DNA of 41,590 nucleotides from Bradyrhizobium sp. Ai1a-2 (GTDB taxonomy: Bacteria; Pseudomonadota; Alphaproteobacteria; Rhizobiales; Xanthobacteraceae): contig NZ_AUEZ01000071.1 of assembly GCF_000426245.1 (NCBI RefSeq), positions 1-41,590 on the forward strand. Direction: 5' to 3'. The notes under the pieces were generated by a model. That model was given only the letters and a program-made list of their open reading frames with translations. It did no database searches and was not told the DNA's origin. The position numbers and the translations under genes were made by a program. Below, piece after piece: positions 23,802-33,786 of the stretch (its first letter is position 1; the number at the start of each line of letters is the position of its first letter).

Positions 23802-26141
23802 TTAGCCGTGAATGGTGTGCCAGACGCGATCGGGCGTCGCCGGCATCTCAAGCTTGTTGTTGCCGATCGCATCCGTGATCGCGTTGATCACGGCGGCCGA
23901 TGCGCCGATCGCGCCGGCCTCGCCACAACCCTTGACGCCGAGCGGATTGCCCGGACACAGCGTGGTGGTGTGCGAGATCTGGAACGACGGCAAGTCGTCG
24001 GCGCGCGGCATGGTGTAATCCATGAACGATGCCGTGACCGGCTGGCCGTTGCTGTCGTACACCGCGCCTTCGAGCAGCGCCTGGCCGATGCCCTGGGCGA
24101 GTCCGCCATGGACCTGGCCCGCAACGATCATCGGGTTGATGAGCCGGCCGAAATCATCTGCCGCTACGAAGTTGACGAATGAGGTCTTGCCGGTCGTCGG
24201 ATCGACCTCGAGCTCGCAGATATAGGCGCCGGCCGGGAAGGTGAAGTTGGTGGGATCGTAGAACGCCGTCTCCTTCAATCCCGGCTCCATCCCGTCGGGC
24301 AGATTGTGCGCGGTATAGGCAGCGAGCGCGACCATCGGCAGCGCGATCGCCTTGTCGGTGCCCGTGACCTTGAACTCGCCGTTCTCGATCACGATGTCGT
24401 TCTCGGACGCCTCCAGCGCGTGCGCGGCGATCTTCTTGGCCTTGGCTTCGACCTTTTCCATCGCCTTCACGATGGCCGCGCCACCGACTGCGATCGAGCG
24501 CGAGCCGTAAGTGCCCATGCCGAACTGCACCTTGTCGGTGTCGCCATGGACGATCGAGACTTGGCTGATCGGAACACCCAGGCGCTCCGCGATGATCTGG
24601 CAGAACGTGGTCTCGTGACCCTGGCCGTGGCTATGCGAGCCGGTGAGGATCTCGATCGTGCCGACCGGATTGACGCGCACCTCAGCGGATTCCCAGAGGC
24701 CGACGCCGGCGCCCAGGCTTCCGACCGCCTTTGACGGCGCGATCCCGCAGGCCTCGATGTAGCAGGACACGCCGATGCCGCGCAGCTTGCCGTCGGCTTT
24801 CGCCTTCGCCTTGCGCGCCGGGAAGCCGGCATAGTCGATCGCCTTCATCGCCGCATCGATCGAGGCATGGAAGTCGCCCGTGTCATAGGCCATGATCACC
24901 GGCGTCTGGTACGGAAACTGGGTGATGAAGTTCTTCTTCCGCAGTTCCGCCGGATCGACTTTCAACTGCCGCGCCGCGGTCTCCATCATCCGCTCGATCA
25001 GGTAGCTCGCCTCGGGACGGCCCGCGCCGCGATAGGCGTCGACCGGCGTGGTGTTGGTATAGACGCCTATCACCTCGGCATAGATCGCCGGGATGACATA
25101 CTGGCCCGACAACAGCGTCGCATAGAGATAGGTCGGCACCGCCGAGGAGAACAGCGACATATAGGCGCCGAAATTGGCGTGAGTCTTCACGCGGAGGCCG
25201 AGGATCTTGTTGTCCTTGTCGAACGCCATCTCGGCCTTCGAGACATGGTCGCGGCCATGCGCGTCGGTGAGGAAAGCTTCCGTGCGGTCGCCGGTCCACT
25301 TCACGGGGCGGCCGACCTTCTTGGAGGCCCACAGCGCCACCATCTCCTCGGGATAGATGTAGATCTTGGAGCCGAAGCCGCCGCCGACATCGGGCGCGAT
25401 CACACGCAGCTTGTGCTCCGGTGCGATATTGTAGAAGGCCGACAGCACGAGCCGGGCGACATGCGGGTTCTGCGAGGTCGTATAGAGCGTGAAATGCTCT
25501 TCGGCCGCGTCGTAGTCCGCAACCGCCGAGCGCGGCTCCATGGCGTTCGGCACCAGGCGGTTGTTGGTGAGCTCCAGCGTCACCACATTCGCCGCCTTGC
25601 TGAAGGCGTCCTTCACCGCGGCCTCGTCGCCGAGATGCCAGTCATAGACCACATTGTCCGGCGCTTCCGGATGCAGCTGTGGCGCGCCCGGCTTGATCGC
25701 GGCCTTGATATCGGGCACCGCCGGCAGCTCTTCATAATCGACCACCACGGCTTCCGCGGCGTCGCGGGCCTGGTTCTTGGTCTCGGCGATCACGACGGCG
25801 ACCGCCTGGCCTACGAAGCGCACTATCTCCGGCGCCATCGCCGGCCATGCACCCATCTTCATCGGCGAGCCGTCTTTCGACGTGATGGCCCAGCCGCAGA
25901 TCAGGTTGCCGATCTTGTCAGCGACGAGCTCCTGGCCCGTGAGCACGGCGATCACGCCGGGCTTTTTCAGGGCCTCGCTCGAATCGATACTTCTTACCTT
26001 GGCGTGGGCATGCGGGCTGCGGATGAACTGGGCATAGGTCATGCCCACCAGTTTGATGTCGTCGACGTACCGGCCTTTGCCGGTGATGAAACGGCGGTCT
26101 TCCTTGCGGACGACGCTTGCGCCAATGCCTTCGATGCCCAT
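23802..26141 (-). CDS. molybdenum hydroxylase large subunit (CoxL-like, form II)
   Basis: A 779-residue molybdopterin-cytosine-dinucleotide-type catalytic subunit. The N-terminal aldehyde oxidase a/b domain (about 20-130) is followed by the molybdenum domain with the GGGFGSK loop (253-259) and the catalytic Glu at 741 in VKGCGEAGA. The active-site loop reads AYRGAGR (369-375), the form II signature. True CO dehydrogenases carry a Cys-containing AYRCSFR-type loop, so this enzyme probably hydroxylates an aldehyde, purine-like ring or other organic substrate, not CO. GGAGG before the ATG at 26141 sets the start; an in-frame one at 26186 is rejected. Co-transcribed with the small and medium subunits. 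Confidence 0.93.
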   Translation of the reverse strand: MGIEGIGASVVRKEDRRFITGKGRYVDDIKLVGMTYAQFIRSPHAHAKVRSIDSSEALKKPGVIAVLTGQELVADKIGNLICGWAITSKDGSPMKMGAWPAMAPEIVRFVGQAVAVVIAETKNQARDAAEAVVVDYEELPAVPDIKAAIKPGAPQLHPEAPDNVVYDWHLGDEAAVKDAFSKAANVVTLELTNNRLVPNAMEPRSAVADYDAAEEHFTLYTTSQNPHVARLVLSAFYNIAPEHKLRVIAPDVGGGFGSKIYIYPEEMVALWASKKVGRPVKWTGDRTEAFLTDAHGRDHVSKAEMAFDKDNKILGLRVKTHANFGAYMSLFSSAVPTYLYATLLSGQYVIPAIYAEVIGVYTNTTPVDAYRGAGRPEASYLIERMMETAARQLKVDPAELRKKNFITQFPYQTPVIMAYDTGDFHASIDAAMKAIDYAGFPARKAKAKADGKLRGIGVSCYIEACGIAPSKAVGSLGAGVGLWESAEVRVNPVGTIEILTGSHSHGQGHETTFCQIIAERLGVPISQVSIVHGDTDKVQFGMGTYGSRSIAVGGAAIVKAMEKVEAKAKKIAAHALEASENDIVIENGEFKVTGTDKAIALPMVALAAYTAHNLPDGMEPGLKETAFYDPTNFTFPAGAYICELEVDPTTGKTSFVNFVAADDFGRLINPMIVAGQVHGGLAQGIGQALLEGAVYDSNGQPVTASFMDYTMPRADDLPSFQISHTTTLCPGNPLGVKGCGEAGAIGASAAVINAITDAIGNNKLEMPATPDRVWHTIHG

Positions 26142-26226
26142 TGTAGTTTCCTCCCGACCGGAGATGTGATGTCCCGCCGCTTCCATCGAAGCCCGGCGGC
26201 GTTTGACGAGATGTGGCCGGCGGCGG

Positions 26227-26712
<486 letters not shown>

Positions 26713-27005
26713 GCGTCGTTCCTCCGGATGCTTTTAATTATTCCAATTAGAAACAGCGGCGAGGAACTTGGCAACTAGGATTTTGGCTACCTTTGTCACG
26801 GCCATGACATCGGCGACATCGGCGAGCTGCGCGCTCCCGGAGGGGCACTCCACAACCTCTCCGAAATGTCTGCCGAATTTACTAGCTCTTATCCATTGTG
26901 CCTTAGCTTTGCGCATCGGGTCCGGGCAACGATTTCCGGACGCCGCTTGTTTTCAGAATGAAGACGGGGGTTGGGGTGGGACTGCTGGGGCGTATGGGGT
27001 CGCGA

Positions 27006-29006
27006 ATGCCGACCCTTCGATTTCGTGCGAAAATCATCCTGGGCTTTGCCGCGGTGCTGGCGATTACGGCAGCCAGCATGGGCTTTGCCTATCTCGGCTT
27101 TGAGCGAGTCTCTGCCGGCGTCGCTGCTTACCGCGCAAGCGTCCGGGAGGCCGATCTGGCGCGTAATATCGACCGCGAGCTGATCTCCTACCGTTCGCTG
27201 GCGCGCTACTATGTGGCGACCGGCAAGGAGGAGGATGGCAAGGCGGCGCTCGCGGCCGAGGCCAGCCTTAGAGAGGCCATCCTCCAGGCGATGAAGGGCA
27301 CCACCGACCCCGCGCGGGTCGAGCAGGTGACCAAGCTCGAGCGGGAGTTCCGCGCCTTCACCAAGATCTTTGCCGAGATCCTCAAGGTCAAGGAAGAGAG
27401 CGGACTGCTTGCGCAGAACCAGCTCGCCCGCGGCGGCAATTCGCTGCGCTACAAGCTCGACGATCTCGCCTCCAACGCGGCCGAAGCCGGGCTGTCCGCC
27501 GTCGAGATGGGCGCCAAGCAGGTTGCCTCGCAGTTCCAGGCGGCGAGCGCGCTCGTCAATACCTTCGTGGTCAATTCCGATAAGATCACCGCAACGAGCG
27601 GGCTGGCGCGGCTGAAATTCGTCGAGAATTCGCTGAAGGCGATCTCCTCGACCGACGAGAAGGTCGTCGCCGCGCTCAAAGAGCTGACGAAGATGCTCGA
27701 AGAGTATCGGGAGGCGCTCTCGAAACTGATCGAGAACTCGAAGTCGATCGACGAGCTGACCCTCGAAATGACGGAATCCGCCGCCGCCATCAATCAGGGC
27801 TCCGGCGTGATGAAATCCGACCTGCTCGCCGACCAGAAGCGGATGGAATCCGAGTCGGACGCCGCGATCAGCGCGACCGAGCGGCTGATCGTGATGCTCG
27901 CCGCCGGTGGCTTCGTGCTCGGCGCCGTTCTCGCCCTCCTGCTGGGCACCGGCATTTCGCGCCCGATCAGGGCGATGTGCGCCGCCATGCGCGAGCTTGC
28001 CGCCGGCAATTTCGACGTCGTGCTGCCGGGGCTCGGCCGCAAGGACGAACTCGGCGAAATGGCCGGCGCGGTCGAGGAGTTCAAGCTCCAGGCGATCGCC
28101 AAGGCCGAGCGCGACGCCGCAAGCCACGAAGCGCAGAACAAGGCAAGCGCTGCGGCCCGCCGCGCCGAACTGATCCGCTTCGCCGACGACTTCGAGACGG
28201 CGGTCGGCTCCATCGTCGCCAATGTCTCGGCCTCGGCGGTGCAGCTCGAAACTGCGGCAGGCACGCTGACGCGGACCGCCGAGACCACGCAGAACCTCTC
28301 CAGTCAGGTGGCGGGTGCCTCCGAGGAGGCGTCCAGCAACATGCAGTCGGTGGCTTCCGCCACCGAAGAATTGTCGGCCTCCGTCGACGAGATCGGGCGC
28401 CGCGTGAAGGAGTCCAGCCGGATCGCCGATGCTGCGGTGCGGCAGGCGGAGCAGACCGACACCCGCATTGGCAAGCTCTCGCTCGCCGCGCAACAGATCG
28501 GCGACGTGGTCAAGCTGATCACCGCGATCGCCGAGCAGACCAACCTGCTGGCGCTGAACGCGACCATCGAAGCAGCACGCGCCGGCGATGCCGGCCGCGG
28601 CTTTGCGGTGGTCGCCGCCGAGGTGAAATCGCTCGCCAGCCAGACCGGGCGGGCGACCGAGGAGATTTCCAGTCACATCTCGGGCATGCAGTCGGCGACG
28701 CAGGAATCCGTTGCCGCCATCAAGGAGATCGGCGACACCATCGGCCAGATCTCCGAGATCGCCGCCAACATCGCCGGCGCAGTCGAGCAGCAGAGCACGG
28801 CAACGCAGGAGATCGCGCGCAGCGTGCAGAATGTCGCGCAGGGCACCCAGGAGGCCGCCACCAGCGTCACCCTCGTCAACCGCGGCGCCACCGAGACCGG
28901 CTCGGCGTCCGAGGAAGTGCTGAACTCGGCCCGCTCGCTGTCGTCCGAAAGCACGCGCCTGCGCGACGAGCTCGACCGCTTCATGGCAAACATCCGCGCG
29001 GCGTGA
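27006..29006 (+). CDS. methyl-accepting chemotaxis protein
   Basis: A receptor of about 666 residues. Transmembrane helix 1 lies near residues 8-30, then comes a long periplasmic helical sensor (about 31-275, rich in coiled-coil heptads), transmembrane helix 2 (LAAGGFVLGAVLALLLG) leading to HAMP (about 300-350), and the cytoplasmic signalling domain. The hairpin tip EQTNLLALNATIEAARAG, then GRGFAVVA and EVKSLA, matches the conserved CheA/CheW contact region. No C-terminal CheR-tethering pentapeptide is seen. The ligand is unknown. The start at 27006 puts the membrane helix at the N-terminus and has GGGG nearby; in-frame ATGs at 26994 and 26958 are alternatives. No other chemotaxis genes are near, so it is an orphan receptor. 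Confidence 0.93.
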   Translation: MPTLRFRAKIILGFAAVLAITAASMGFAYLGFERVSAGVAAYRASVREADLARNIDRELISYRSLARYYVATGKEEDGKAALAAEASLREAILQAMKGTTDPARVEQVTKLEREFRAFTKIFAEILKVKEESGLLAQNQLARGGNSLRYKLDDLASNAAEAGLSAVEMGAKQVASQFQAASALVNTFVVNSDKITATSGLARLKFVENSLKAISSTDEKVVAALKELTKMLEEYREALSKLIENSKSIDELTLEMTESAAAINQGSGVMKSDLLADQKRMESESDAAISATERLIVMLAAGGFVLGAVLALLLGTGISRPIRAMCAAMRELAAGNFDVVLPGLGRKDELGEMAGAVEEFKLQAIAKAERDAASHEAQNKASAAARRAELIRFADDFETAVGSIVANVSASAVQLETAAGTLTRTAETTQNLSSQVAGASEEASSNMQSVASATEELSASVDEIGRRVKESSRIADAAVRQAEQTDTRIGKLSLAAQQIGDVVKLITAIAEQTNLLALNATIEAARAGDAGRGFAVVAAEVKSLASQTGRATEEISSHISGMQSATQESVAAIKEIGDTIGQISEIAANIAGAVEQQSTATQEIARSVQNVAQGTQEAATSVTLVNRGATETGSASEEVLNSARSLSSESTRLRDELDRFMANIRAA

Positions 29007-29016
29007 TGCCGCGCCG

Positions 29017-29388
29017 TCACTCCCTTCCGAACTGGTGCTTCAGCTCCAGCTTCGCGCGTTCCAATCGCGTGCGCTGGGCCTGCGGCAGCGTCTTGCCGGC
29101 GCGGTTGATGTAGAAGGTCAGCATCGATAATGCCGAGCGGTAGGCGCCGGTCTTGCGGCGCTTGCTTCGCTCCGCGGAGCGCTTCAGCGAGGCCGCGATC
29201 TTCTTCGCGCTGGTTTGCTTGAACACGCCGCGGTCGAGATCGAGCGCGTCGCTCCTCTCTGTCACGCGCTGCGACCAGCGCCGCGATGACGTCTTGCGCG
29301 CACTGGTCTTCCGCCGCGCGGTTGTTTTTCTGGTTTTGCTTTTTCGTGCCGTGGTCTTTCGTGCGCTGGTTTTGCGACGTGTTGCCAT
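29017..29388 (-). CDS. DUF3175 protein with histone H1-like basic N-terminus
   Basis: A 123-residue, very basic protein. The first 35 residues are a Lys/Arg/Thr/Ala-rich tail with repeated ARKT, SARK and TARR units, like the C-terminal tails of histone H1-like bacterial proteins. The remainder (RRWSQRVTERSDALDLDRGVF and SALSMLTFYINRAGKTLP) fits DUF3175 as I know it. DNA or RNA binding through the tail is likely, but no function is established for the domain. AGGAG lies before the ATG. The gene is convergent with the chemotaxis receptor, with only 10 bases between stops. Confidence 0.85.
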   Translation of the reverse strand: MATRRKTSARKTTARKSKTRKTTARRKTSARKTSSRRWSQRVTERSDALDLDRGVFKQTSAKKIAASLKRSAERSKRRKTGAYRSALSMLTFYINRAGKTLPQAQRTRLERAKLELKHQFGRE

Positions 29389-29569
29389 TGCAAGCTCCTG
29401 TTTCGGCTAGCAACATCTGCAAATCCGTCCGGGTTCCTATGCCGCGATGCGGGAACAAGGTGGCTTGGCGGACGTTGTCGTGCGTGGCGGGCATCTGTTT
29501 GCCGCAAATTTTGGGGATGAGAACCTTGGGGCAAGCTGCGTTCCGGGGTGATGTCTCATTGGTTCCGTG

Positions 29570-31072
29570 ATGGATTTGCAGCCGATCCAGCCTACTGCCG
29601 CAACTGCTTCTGCACTTCGTGACGCTGATGCGCCGCGATCGCAGGATCATGACCGCATCATCGAGACCTCGATCCCCGTGCGTCTCGATAATCTCTATTG
29701 GAGTGGCTTTCACACCCGCGTGGTGCTGGCGCTCGGGATCACCTGGATCCTCGACGGGCTCGAGGTCACGCTCGCCGGTGCGCTGTCGGGGGCGCTGAAG
29801 GATAGTCCGACGCTGCGATTCTCGAACTTCGATGTCGGCTTCGCCAACAGTGCCTATCTTGCCGGCGCCGTCCTTGGCGCGATCGGGTTTGGCTGGCTCA
29901 CCGATCGCATCGGCCGCAAGAAATTGTTCTTCATCACGCTTGCGGTTTATCTCAGCGCCACCGCCGCGACTGCGCTGTCGTGGAATGTCGCAAGCTACGC
30001 GCTGTTTCGCTTCCTGACCGGCGCCGGCATCGGCGGCGAATATACCGCGATCAATTCGACCATCCAGGAGCTGGTGCCGGCGCGCTATCGCGGCTGGACC
30101 GACCTCGTCATCAACGGCAGCTTCTGGATCGGTGCCGCGATCGGCGCCATCAGCGCGATCGTCCTGCTCGATCCCGCCGTGATCAATCCCGATCTCGGCT
30201 GGCGGCTTGCTTATCTCACCGGCGCCTGTCTTGGCCTCGTCGTGTTCGTGATGCGGATGTGGATTCCGGAAAGCCCGCGCTGGCTGATGATCCACGGCCG
30301 TCCCGACGAGGCGCATCGCATCGTCGACGACATCGAGCGCTCGGTGATCGGTCGTGTCGAAGCGCATTCGCAAGAGCTGCCGAAGATCAAGCTCAGGATG
30401 CGCGACCACACGCCGCTCCGCGAAGTGGCGCACACGTTGCTTGTCACCTATCGCCAGCGCACGCTGGTCGGGCTGGTGCTGATGAGCGCGCAGGCCTTCT
30501 TCTACAACGCGATCTTCTTCACCTTCGCGCTGATCCTGACCGACTTCTTCGGCATTCCCGCCAGCCATATCGGCTGGTACATCCTGCCCTTTGCGGCCGG
30601 CAACTTCCTCGGGCCGCTGCTGCTCGGCCGGCTGTTCGATACGCTGGGACGCCGCACCATGATCACGCTGACCTATGGCGTGTCGGGCGTGCTGCTGGCG
30701 ATCTCGGGCTATCTGTTCTCGATCGGCGCGCTGAGCGCGCAAGGCCAGACGATTGCCTGGATGGTGATCTTCTTCTTCGCCTCGCCCGCCGCGAGCGCCG
30801 CCTATCTCACCGTGAGCGAGACGTTTCCGCTCGAGGTGCGGGCGCTCGCGATCGCACTGTTCTACGCGATCGGCACGGGCATCGGCGGTGTGATCGGACC
30901 TGCGTTGTTCGGCGTGCTGATCGATACCGGATCGCGCAATTCCGTCTTCGCCGGCTACCTCCTGGGGTCGGCGCTCATGATCGTCGCGGCCTTCGTTGCG
31001 TGGCGCTATGCCGTCGCCGCCGAGCGAAAATCGCTCGAATCTGTCGCACGGCCGCTTGCTAGTGTGGAGTAG
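29570..31072 (+). CDS. MFS transporter (metabolite:proton symporter type)
   Basis: A 500-residue membrane protein with the 12-helix major facilitator pattern. The loop 2-3 motif GWLTDRIGRKKLFF, the loop 4-5 segment RFLTGAGIGGEYTAINSTIQELVPARYRG and the matching loop 8-9 LLGRLFDTLGRR place it in the sugar/organic-acid symporter part of the superfamily. A long charged central loop and a polar N-terminal tail of about 40 residues are cytoplasmic. The substrate cannot be named. The ATG at 29570 is chosen over GTG one codon earlier. otsB begins 6 bases after its stop, so the two are probably co-transcribed, which hints at a sugar or osmolyte-related substrate. Confidence 0.88.
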   Translation: MDLQPIQPTAATASALRDADAPRSQDHDRIIETSIPVRLDNLYWSGFHTRVVLALGITWILDGLEVTLAGALSGALKDSPTLRFSNFDVGFANSAYLAGAVLGAIGFGWLTDRIGRKKLFFITLAVYLSATAATALSWNVASYALFRFLTGAGIGGEYTAINSTIQELVPARYRGWTDLVINGSFWIGAAIGAISAIVLLDPAVINPDLGWRLAYLTGACLGLVVFVMRMWIPESPRWLMIHGRPDEAHRIVDDIERSVIGRVEAHSQELPKIKLRMRDHTPLREVAHTLLVTYRQRTLVGLVLMSAQAFFYNAIFFTFALILTDFFGIPASHIGWYILPFAAGNFLGPLLLGRLFDTLGRRTMITLTYGVSGVLLAISGYLFSIGALSAQGQTIAWMVIFFFASPAASAAYLTVSETFPLEVRALAIALFYAIGTGIGGVIGPALFGVLIDTGSRNSVFAGYLLGSALMIVAAFVAWRYAVAAERKSLESVARPLASVE

Positions 31073-31078
31073 TATGAG

Positions 31079-31915
31079 ATGACTGAGGAACTGGCTGACA
31101 TGCCGCTGGATGAAGAATTTTCGCCGGAAGATGAAGCTTCGCCGGAAACCGTGCCGGTGCCGAGCGCGCTGGTCGGGCATCTGAGCGAGACCGCGGTGCT
31201 GCTCGACGTCGACGGCACCCTGCTCGACTTTGCGCCGACGCCGCGCGAGGTCTGGGTGCCGCCGGGGCTCGCGAAAACGCTGGGCCGCCTGCTCGAGCGC
31301 ACCAATGGCGCGCTTGCGCTGGTCAGCGGCCGTTCGGTGAATGATCTTGACCTGATTTTCGCACCCGATGTCTTCCCTGCGGTCGGCGGCCACGGCGCGG
31401 AGATGCGGCTCGATCCGCACGGCGATGGAGACGGGGCCCACGCGCTGCAGCTGGACAAGGAGCTCAAGCGCCGTCTTGCCGCCATCGCCAGACTGAGCCC
31501 GGGCATTCTGCTCGAGGACAAGGGCTATTCGCTCGCGCTGCACTATCGCCTTGCGCCGCATGCGGAAAGGGCGATCTATGAAGCGGTGTCGCTGATCCGC
31601 GCCGATCTGCCTGATGCGCCGATCGAGGTGCTGCCGGGCAAGCAGGTCTGCGAGATCAAGCTTGCCGGCTTCACCAAGGCCACCGGCGTGCGCGAATTGA
31701 TGAAGCATCCGCCGTTCAAGGGCCGCAAGCCGTTCTTCATCGGCGATGACGTCACTGACGAGACGGTGTTCGCGATCATGCCCGAGCTCGAAGGGCTCGC
31801 CTTCTCCGTCGGCCGCCGCGCCAAGGGCGTCGCCGGTCATTTCGATGCCCCGAGCGACGTGCGCGAATTCCTTGCGCATCTGCTTGATGATGAGCGCGAA
31901 ATCGCCGCGCCCTAG
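31079..31915 (+). CDS. otsB: trehalose-6-phosphate phosphatase
   Basis: A 278-residue HAD-fold phosphatase that dephosphorylates trehalose-6-phosphate. Motif I is VLLDVDGTLLDFAPTP (nucleophile and general-acid Asp). Motif II is seen in LALVSGRSVNDLD. The substrate-binding EVLPGKQVCEIKLAGFTKATG and motif IV FFIGDDVTDETVF are all intact. The first 35 residues are acidic and not conserved. GGAG lies upstream of the ATG. It is followed 206 bases later by otsA on the same strand; the two together make trehalose, a compatible solute and stress protectant. Confidence 0.96.
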   Translation: MTEELADMPLDEEFSPEDEASPETVPVPSALVGHLSETAVLLDVDGTLLDFAPTPREVWVPPGLAKTLGRLLERTNGALALVSGRSVNDLDLIFAPDVFPAVGGHGAEMRLDPHGDGDGAHALQLDKELKRRLAAIARLSPGILLEDKGYSLALHYRLAPHAERAIYEAVSLIRADLPDAPIEVLPGKQVCEIKLAGFTKATGVRELMKHPPFKGRKPFFIGDDVTDETVFAIMPELEGLAFSVGRRAKGVAGHFDAPSDVREFLAHLLDDEREIAAP

Positions 31916-31977
31916 CCAAAACCTCAACCGCAAATCGGCGCGGAAATACCGCAGTTCCTGCTCCGGGCGGTCGCTTG

Positions 31978-32003
31978 CTCGCAAAAAATTTTCTTTTTGT
32001 GAG
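31978..32003. repeat. A/T-rich inverted repeat between otsB and otsA
   Basis: CTCGCAAAAA (31978-31987) pairs with TTTTTGTGAG (31994-32003) around an ATTTTC loop, with one G-U pair. It could be a weak terminator after otsB or an operator ahead of otsA. The pairing is visible; its role is a guess. Confidence 0.4.
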
Positions 32004-32121
32004 TTGACGGCCAGTTCCGTGCGGTCATGCCTGAATTTGGTTTCAATTCGAAGAAACCGTGGCCAGGAACCATATTGATGAATGGTTGTTAATACGCGAG
32101 TGCCCAACGGGAGGGGACCAT

Positions 32122-33567
32122 TTGAACCTCGTTGTCGTTTCAAACCGCGTAGCGCGTGGAAAACCTAATGAACCCATGACGGGCGGCCTCGCCGCTGCTC
32201 TTTTGCCTGTTGTCGAGAAGTCCGGCGCGATCTGGGTCGGCTCCAGCGGCCGCGTCCGCGATGGGAACCAGAAGGAACCCTTCGCGGAGGTGGAAGCGCT
32301 CGGCGCTGGTGCGCTGGCGATGCTCGATCTGCCGGCCGCGCATTACGGGGGTTACTACGAGGGTTTTGCCAACTCCGCGCTGTGGCCGGCGCTGCATTCG
32401 CGCGCCGACCTGATCCGCGCCTCGGAGGAGGATTATGCCAGCTACCGCGAGGTGAACGCGTTCATGGCGCGCGCGCTGCTGCGCTTCCGCAAGGACGATT
32501 CGGTGTTCTGGATCCAGGACTACCATTTCCTCGCGCTCGGCGCGGAGCTGCGCGATCTCGGCATCGACAAGCCGATCGGCTTCTTTCTGCACACGCCGTG
32601 GCCGGCGCGCGCAGTGATCGAGGGCGTGCCGCATCATCGCGAGCTGATCGAGGCGATGCTCGCCTATGATCTCATCGGCTTCCAGACCGAGGAAGATTGC
32701 GAGAATTTCCTCAGCTATGTCGAAGCCGATCTCGGGCTCGTGGTGCGCGACGGCAGCGTGACCTCGCGCTATGGACGCAGCCGCGCGGCGGTCTTCCCGA
32801 TCGGCATCGATCCGGAGAAATTCGCGCAGCAGGCCACCAAGGCGATGACCCATCCCGATGTCTCTCGATTGCGCCGCAGCCTCAACGGCGAGCGGCTCGC
32901 GATCGGCGTCGACCGGCTCGACTACTCGAAGGGCCTGATCAACCGCATCAAGGCCTTCGACCGGATGTGGACGATGCATCCCTCGCTGAAGCGCACGATC
33001 TCGCTGCTGCAGATAGCAACGCCGTCGCGCGGCGGCATCGAGGCGTACGGCAATCTGCAGAGCGAGGTGGCAAAGCTCGTTACCGACGTCAACGGCATCC
33101 ATGGCGAGGTCGACTGGACGCCGATCCGCTATCTCAACAAGGGATTCAGCCAGGCAGTGCTCGCGGGCCTCTACCGCACGGCGCAGGTCGGCGTGGTGAC
33201 GCCGCTGCAGGACGGCATGAACCTTGTCGCCAAGGAATATGTCGCGGCCCAGAATCCGGCCGATCCCGGCGTGCTGGTGCTGTCGAAATTCGCCGGCGCT
33301 GCCAACGAGCTCGAGGCCGCACTCATCGTCAACCCGCACGACGTCGACGGCATGGCGCGCACGATTGCCATCGCGCTTTCGATGCCGCTCGCCGAGCGGC
33401 GGATGCGCTGGGAAGCGATGATGGAGAAGATCTGCACCCACACCATCCAGCAATGGTTCGCCGATTTCGTCGAAGCGCTGCAGGACACCGGTGACGAACA
33501 GCCCGAACGCTCGCCGCCGCTGAGCGAAGCCACGCATTGGCCGTATCGCAGCGCGCGTATTCATTAG
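32122..33567 (+). CDS. otsA: trehalose-6-phosphate synthase (GT20)
   Basis: A 481-residue glycosyltransferase that joins UDP-glucose and glucose-6-phosphate. The N-terminal strand NLVVVSNRVARGKPNEPMTGGLAAALL, quoted by its motifs VVVSNR and GGLAAAL, starts the first Rossmann domain. WIQDYHFLALG, HTPWPA, GVDRLDYSKG and PLQDGMNLVAKEYVA are the acceptor and nucleotide-sugar sites, all present. I take the start as TTG at 32122: GGAGGGG lies 5 bases before it, and family proteins begin at this strand. An in-frame ATG at 32059 would add 21 unconserved residues. A non-ATG start may lower its output. Confidence 0.95.
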   Translation: MNLVVVSNRVARGKPNEPMTGGLAAALLPVVEKSGAIWVGSSGRVRDGNQKEPFAEVEALGAGALAMLDLPAAHYGGYYEGFANSALWPALHSRADLIRASEEDYASYREVNAFMARALLRFRKDDSVFWIQDYHFLALGAELRDLGIDKPIGFFLHTPWPARAVIEGVPHHRELIEAMLAYDLIGFQTEEDCENFLSYVEADLGLVVRDGSVTSRYGRSRAAVFPIGIDPEKFAQQATKAMTHPDVSRLRRSLNGERLAIGVDRLDYSKGLINRIKAFDRMWTMHPSLKRTISLLQIATPSRGGIEAYGNLQSEVAKLVTDVNGIHGEVDWTPIRYLNKGFSQAVLAGLYRTAQVGVVTPLQDGMNLVAKEYVAAQNPADPGVLVLSKFAGAANELEAALIVNPHDVDGMARTIAIALSMPLAERRMRWEAMMEKICTHTIQQWFADFVEALQDTGDEQPERSPPLSEATHWPYRSARIH

Positions 33568-33592
33568 CTGCTCCATTGGCCGCCCCATCTAT

Positions 33593-33620
33593 GTCGTCCC
33601 GGCGAAAAGCCCGGGACGAC
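33593..33620. repeat. hairpin repeat after otsA
   Basis: GTCGTCCCGG (33593-33602) and CCGGGACGAC (33611-33620) form a perfect 10-base stem around CGAAAAGC, 25 bases after the otsA stop. It may act as a terminator, although no T-run follows. A similar GTCGTCCCGG palindrome is common in Bradyrhizobium intergenic DNA, as far as I recall. Confidence 0.65.
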
Positions 33621-33659
33621 GGCGAAGCGTTTCTGATTCAAAATGTCAAACAGCCGTCC

Positions 33660-33746
33660 CGTAGGATGGGTAGAGCGAAGCGAAACCCATCGCGATGGAG
33701 CAAGCGGCGCGAATGATGGGTTTCGCTTCGCTCTACCCATCCTACG
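33660..33746. repeat. palindromic intergenic repeat, family D
   Basis: Two perfectly complementary 31-base arms, beginning CGTAGGATGGGTAGAGCG (33660-33690) and ending at 33746, are separated by 25 bases. Arm ends and spacing resemble the repeat at 21630-21712, so the two may be branches of one element family. Confidence 0.9.
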
Positions 33747-33786
33747 TCCGATTCAAACAACGGAGATGAGTCTGCGTTCTCGCGAC

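Noticed and set aside
28673..32143. Leftward open frame of 1156 codons
   Set aside because: It spans the opposite strand of the chemotaxis receptor end, DUF3175, MFS and otsB genes, all of which are well supported.
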